A stretch of DNA of 11,434 nt, taken from assembly GCA_003448875.1 (NCBI GenBank), contig DLXG01000116.1, positions 1-11,434 of the forward strand, read 5' to 3'. The stretch comes from Anaerolineaceae bacterium. Lineage in GTDB: Bacteria > Chloroflexota > Anaerolineae > Anaerolineales > Anaerolineaceae. A program made the translations under genes and the position numbers. The notes below the pieces were generated by a model that saw only the letters and a program-made list of their open reading frames with translations, had not been told where the DNA came from and did no database searches. Below, one piece after another: positions 8,516 to 11,434 of the stretch; position 1 is the first letter of the stretch; each line of letters opens with the position of its first letter.

Positions 8516-9294
8516 CATACTATATCTCCATTACAAATGAAAAAGGCGGGGTTGCCAAAACTACCACCGCGCTTTCGTTAGGTGCTGCTCTGGTGGAAAC
8601 GGGTAAGCAAGTACTGCTGGTAGACTTAGACCCGCAGGCCAATCTCACGCTTGCTTTGGGAGCCGACCCGCTCAATGGACATGCAACCATCCTCAATTCT
8701 ATTACCGATAAAATCCCCATCGTTCAACTATTGCGGGAAACCGGTATTCCGGGTTTATCCCTGATCCCTTCCAATCACAATTTGAGTTACATTGAAAGGA
8801 TATTGCCCTCTCTTCCTGATTATGAATTTACACTCAAACGATCCTTTGCCGATTTCTCATTGCAATTCGATTATGTGATTTTCGACTGTCCGCCGTTTTT
8901 AGGTTCCATGGTGATTAATGCCCTGACCGCCTCGCAATTATTAATCATACCAACCCAGGCGGAATACTTCTCCATTTACGCTCTGAAAAACATGATGAGT
9001 TTGATTCGCCAGATCAGAGCGCAGACCAACCCTGACCTCACCTACCGGCTTTTATTGACGATGTACGACCGCCGGAACCGCATCCACCGCACCCTCGCTG
9101 AACAATTACGGGTTAACTTTGGTAAGGGGGTTCTGGATACCGTCATTATGGTAGATACCCGTCTGCGAGAGAGTTCAATTGCCGGGCTGCCGATCATTTA
9201 TCATGCCCCAGAAAGCCGTTCAGCCATGCAATACCGCGAATTAGCACAGGAGATCCTGCAATATGTCGAAAAAGCAATTGCGCAACCGGCTTGA
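8512..9294 (+). CDS. ParA/Soj-type ATPase without a neighbouring parB
   Basis: A 260-residue P-loop ATPase of the ParA/MinD family, of normal length for the short Soj-type proteins and without an N-terminal helix-turn-helix. The deviant Walker A is NEKGGVAKTT (residues 9-18), with signature lysine K11, P-loop lysine K16 and Ala15 where Gly is usual. The Walker A' motif is VDLDPQAN (D38, D40) and Walker B is VIFDCPP (D125). By recall of the Soj family, R188 (MYDRR) and R217 (TRLRE) align with the two arginines used for non-specific DNA binding, which favours a nucleoid-binding ParA over a membrane-binding MinD; no MinD-like amphipathic C-terminal helix is obvious. ATP-bound dimers of this family bind DNA, and a partner stimulates hydrolysis, positioning a cargo. 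The start follows AGGAAGG (8498-8504) and overlaps the upstream stop as ATGA; the next gene begins inside its 3' end. With no ParB gene or parS-like site seen, chromosome partition is less likely than positioning of the operon's own sensors. The family is certain; the cargo is inference. Confidence 0.93.
   Translation: MTYYISITNEKGGVAKTTTALSLGAALVETGKQVLLVDLDPQANLTLALGADPLNGHATILNSITDKIPIVQLLRETGIPGLSLIPSNHNLSYIERILPSLPDYEFTLKRSFADFSLQFDYVIFDCPPFLGSMVINALTASQLLIIPTQAEYFSIYALKNMMSLIRQIRAQTNPDLTYRLLLTMYDRRNRIHRTLAEQLRVNFGKGVLDTVIMVDTRLRESSIAGLPIIYHAPESRSAMQYRELAQEILQYVEKAIAQPA
9248..9252 (+). promoter_or_regulatory. Ribosome-binding site that sets the start of the last gene
   Basis: AGGAG lies ten bases before the ATG at 9263, within the ParA reading frame. 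A stop codon (TAG, 9242-9244) in the frame of the downstream gene lies just upstream, so 9263 is the first possible ATG there. Together these support a start inside the ParA gene with a 32-base overlap. Confidence 0.65.
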
Positions 9295-11434
9295 AAACCT
9301 GTTCGCCAATCTCGTTGATAACACGGTTGAGCAGCCCCCTGTTCAAACCTCGCTGCCACCGGTTTTAAAACCGTGGAATTGGGAAACTGACGAAAATGGC
9401 TGCTACACCGTCTGCGAAGATACGATAACGGCTTATTTGGGTTATTCCCCCGCAGAGTTAATCGGTCAATCGCTGGTATCTTTCGGTTTGAGCGATGATT
9501 CAGCATCTGTATTACAGAATGCTTTACAACAAAATCATTTCCCGTTAGATATCACGGTTGTATTTCTTTCAAAGAAGGGCAATCCGCTTCCTGCCCGTCT
9601 TACTATCTTCAAAAAACTTGGCTCAACGCAATTAAATGGAGGTTTTCGTGGCTTTGTTCAACCACTGGTTGAAAGCGAGCCAATCAAACCACCTATTGTC
9701 AAAGATCTGCCATCTGAGAAAAAAATCACCAACGAAATAAAGCCCTCATCAGAATCCCAATTTCAATCTAAAACCAAAAAGCCTGCCTCCCCGACCACAA
9801 AGACCCGTCAGAAGTCTGTTCTCGAACGCGCAGGGATAATTACCGTTCCTCTCCGTAAGCGGCAGCAAGAAATCGGCATCCTGAAAATTATGGCGGATGA
9901 CGAACAACGCCGATGGAGTGAAGAGGAATTGCTGCTGGTACAGGAAGTTGCCAACCAGCTTGGTCTGGCCATCGAAAATGCAGAGTTGTATGCTGCTGTC
10001 CAGCAAGAGTTAAATGAAAGGGTGCGCGCCGAGCAGGAAATTCTACGCCGCAATAAAGACCTGGCTGCCCTTAACGAAATTGGACAGCAAATCTCCCGCC
10101 TGACCAATAGGGATCAAATCATTGCTACCCTGCAGCAGGCTCTCGTTCAACTGCTTAACTGCCGCAATTTAACCATCGCTCTACTCGCTTCGGATCAGCA
10201 AACACTCACTTTTCCCGTCCATACGGTAGAGTCAAAACCTCAACCGTTGCAGCCAAGAACACTGGGCAATGACCCGATCAGTTATATCATTCGCAGCCGG
10301 GAGGTTTTACGCATCAATCAGGATGTGGAAAAAGCCTTATCTGGCCGTGGAATTACTCCCGAAAACCCCCTTCCCACTGCCCTGCTTGCTGTCCCAATGG
10401 TCACTGCGGAAAGGGCGATGGGAGTGATTTACCTGCAAGAGTTTGAGCAGGGTGCTTTTTTCAGCGACATTCAGGCCGACCTTCTTTCCACGATTGCTTC
10501 TCAGGTTGCTATTGCACTGGCAAATGCTGATCTCTTTCAAGAAGTCACCAGCGCACTGCAAGCCATTGAAAAACGCGAACGTTATCAGGCGAACGTGGCT
10601 CAGGCCGTTGCCACACTGACCGAAAGCGGCGTGCGCGGCATTCCTGCCATGTTAGGATTTTTGGGCGAAGCCGCCCAGTGCGATTACATTTACTTTGCCA
10701 GCGCCCGCGAGGATGAACAGGGGTTACACTGGATCGTTACCGATCATTGGATTGCTCCACAGATTCGCCCCGGTTCGGATTTGGTCGTTCGTCAACCGCT
10801 CTCTGCAGCCTTATTCCCCACCTGGGCAAGCGCCCTTAAAGAGAAAGGCTGGTTTTCTGGAAAACCAGACGATTTTGAAGGCCGGGAGCGCGAATTCCTC
10901 CGTCAGCGCGGAATTCAATCCATGTTGCTACTGGCCGTTCCGGGCAACCGGGATATACCCAGCTTTATCGCTTTGGAAGAAAGATCGCCGCGTCTGTGGC
11001 AGAACGATGAAATTGGCGTTTTGCAAGTCGCTGCGGATGCTTTGTCAAATACCTTCGTCCGTCAAGACCTGCTCGAACAATTACGATCCTCACTGGACGA
11101 AACCGAAACCCTCTACAAAATCAGTCACAATCTGGCTCTGGCGGGTGATTACCACGAAATGGTGCGGGCAATTGCCGGTGGCATTACCGACGAGAAGATT
11201 AACCGCATTGTGTTAGTTCTCTTTGACCAGTCCGACCAGTTGAGTACTCCCTTGCTCCGTGTTGCAGCCACATGGCATTCAGGCAGAGGCGCTCTTCCCC
11301 CCCAAATCAACTCTGATCTGGATTACGACACCTTCAATCCGCTGATTTCTATTGAAACCCCTGTTTTTTACAATGATATTTTCGACCTGAGCATACAACC
11401 TGCTGCACGTTCATCTCTGGAAGCAATGAACGTG
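9263..11434 (+). CDS. PAS and multi-GAF sensory protein with ParB-like basic N-terminus, 3'-truncated
   Basis: An uninterrupted frame of 724 codons runs from ATG at 9263 to the right edge, so the protein is longer than seen. Residues 1-16 are short, basic and amphipathic (MSKKQLRNRLENLF), resembling the ParA-stimulating tip of ParB/Spo0J. A PAS domain follows (about 37-120; WNWETDENGCYTV, GYSPAELIGQS), then a Pro/Lys/Ser-rich linker (about 137-187) and the back half of a GAF (about 188-243; ITVPLRKRQQEIGILKI, LGLAIENAELY). After a coiled coil (about 245-272) come a full GAF (about 268-425; LGNDPISYII, LLAVPMVTAERAMGVIYL), a divergent GAF (about 443-602) and the front of another (from about 615). 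There are no membrane helices, and no output domain before the cut. Four cysteines (C47, C51, C300, C473) contrast with the almost cysteine-free sensors upstream. The overlap with the ParA gene implies coupled production and suggests that it is the ATPase's partner. A kinase or other output could lie past the window edge. Confidence 0.9.
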   Translation, partial: MSKKQLRNRLENLFANLVDNTVEQPPVQTSLPPVLKPWNWETDENGCYTVCEDTITAYLGYSPAELIGQSLVSFGLSDDSASVLQNALQQNHFPLDITVVFLSKKGNPLPARLTIFKKLGSTQLNGGFRGFVQPLVESEPIKPPIVKDLPSEKKITNEIKPSSESQFQSKTKKPASPTTKTRQKSVLERAGIITVPLRKRQQEIGILKIMADDEQRRWSEEELLLVQEVANQLGLAIENAELYAAVQQELNERVRAEQEILRRNKDLAALNEIGQQISRLTNRDQIIATLQQALVQLLNCRNLTIALLASDQQTLTFPVHTVESKPQPLQPRTLGNDPISYIIRSREVLRINQDVEKALSGRGITPENPLPTALLAVPMVTAERAMGVIYLQEFEQGAFFSDIQADLLSTIASQVAIALANADLFQEVTSALQAIEKRERYQANVAQAVATLTESGVRGIPAMLGFLGEAAQCDYIYFASAREDEQGLHWIVTDHWIAPQIRPGSDLVVRQPLSAALFPTWASALKEKGWFSGKPDDFEGREREFLRQRGIQSMLLLAVPGNRDIPSFIALEERSPRLWQNDEIGVLQVAADALSNTFVRQDLLEQLRSSLDETETLYKISHNLALAGDYHEMVRAIAGGITDEKINRIVLVLFDQSDQLSTPLLRVAATWHSGRGALPPQINSDLDYDTFNPLISIETPVFYNDIFDLSIQPAARSSLEAMNV

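Noticed and set aside
8512..9294. A chromosome or plasmid partition cassette
   Set aside because: Only the ATPase is present; the next gene is a PAS/GAF protein without a ParB DNA-binding core, and I saw no parS-like 16-base inverted repeat nearby.
9749..10107. Minus-strand open frames opposite the start of the last gene, and others like them along the window
   Set aside because: They are antisense to well-supported PAS/GAF coding sequence, have low-complexity or unstructured translations and lack convincing ribosome sites.
10695..11216. A 173-codon open frame on the plus strand
   Set aside because: It lies wholly inside the 724-codon frame that starts at 9263, in a different frame, and its translation shows no domain pattern, whereas the longer frame encodes clear GAF motifs.
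1..11434. CRISPR arrays, insertion sequences, tRNA or rRNA genes, integration sites
   Set aside because: No short direct-repeat arrays, transposase motifs or terminal inverted repeats were seen, and coding sequence fills the window, leaving no room for RNA genes or intergenic control regions.

Overview
The window is coding from end to end. It holds six consecutive plus-strand genes in one compact array; the first is cut by the left edge and the last by the right edge. The style suggests a Chloroflexota bacterium, most likely of the Anaerolineae: long output-less multi-GAF proteins, GAF domains with an FGYYHxxIFLxD-type start, about half G+C, and tightly coupled genes. This placement is inference from protein style; no rRNA or other marker gene is present.

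Layout: (1) 2-2209, C-terminal part of a soluble GAF-PAS-GAF-GAF protein. (2) 2206-3873 and (3) 3870-5576, two paralogous membrane sensors, each with six predicted transmembrane helices, a coiled coil, one full GAF and one reduced GAF. (4) 5573-8515, a larger relative with seven helices, a large extracytoplasmic double-Cache-like domain, an eighth helix, HAMP, then the same GAF pair. (5) 8512-9294, a ParA/Soj-type ATPase. (6) 9263-11434 (open at the right edge), a soluble PAS plus multi-GAF protein that starts inside the ParA gene. The first four junctions are exact 4-base ATGA stop/start overlaps; the fifth is a 32-base overlap. There is no intergenic space, so no promoter or terminator lies in the window. 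The promoter must be upstream of base 1, and the end of the operon beyond base 11434.

How the genes may work together: proteins 1-4 and 6 look like signal-input and scaffold proteins. None shows a histidine kinase, GGDEF/EAL, chemotaxis-receptor signalling tip, phosphatase or DNA-binding domain within the visible sequence. The only recognisable enzyme is the ParA-like ATPase. There is no parB gene in the window, but the gene overlapping parA starts with a short basic peptide (MSKKQLRNRLENLF) whose spacing resembles the ParA-stimulating N-terminus of ParB/Spo0J. The leading hypothesis is therefore a ParA-positioned GAF/PAS sensory assembly: protein 6 couples a nucleoid-bound ATPase to a cluster containing membrane sensors 2-4 and soluble protein 1. 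This would be analogous to, but built from different parts than, ParA-type positioning of chemotaxis clusters. Proteins 1-4 also all end in an isolated front half of a GAF domain, which may be an assembly or docking element.
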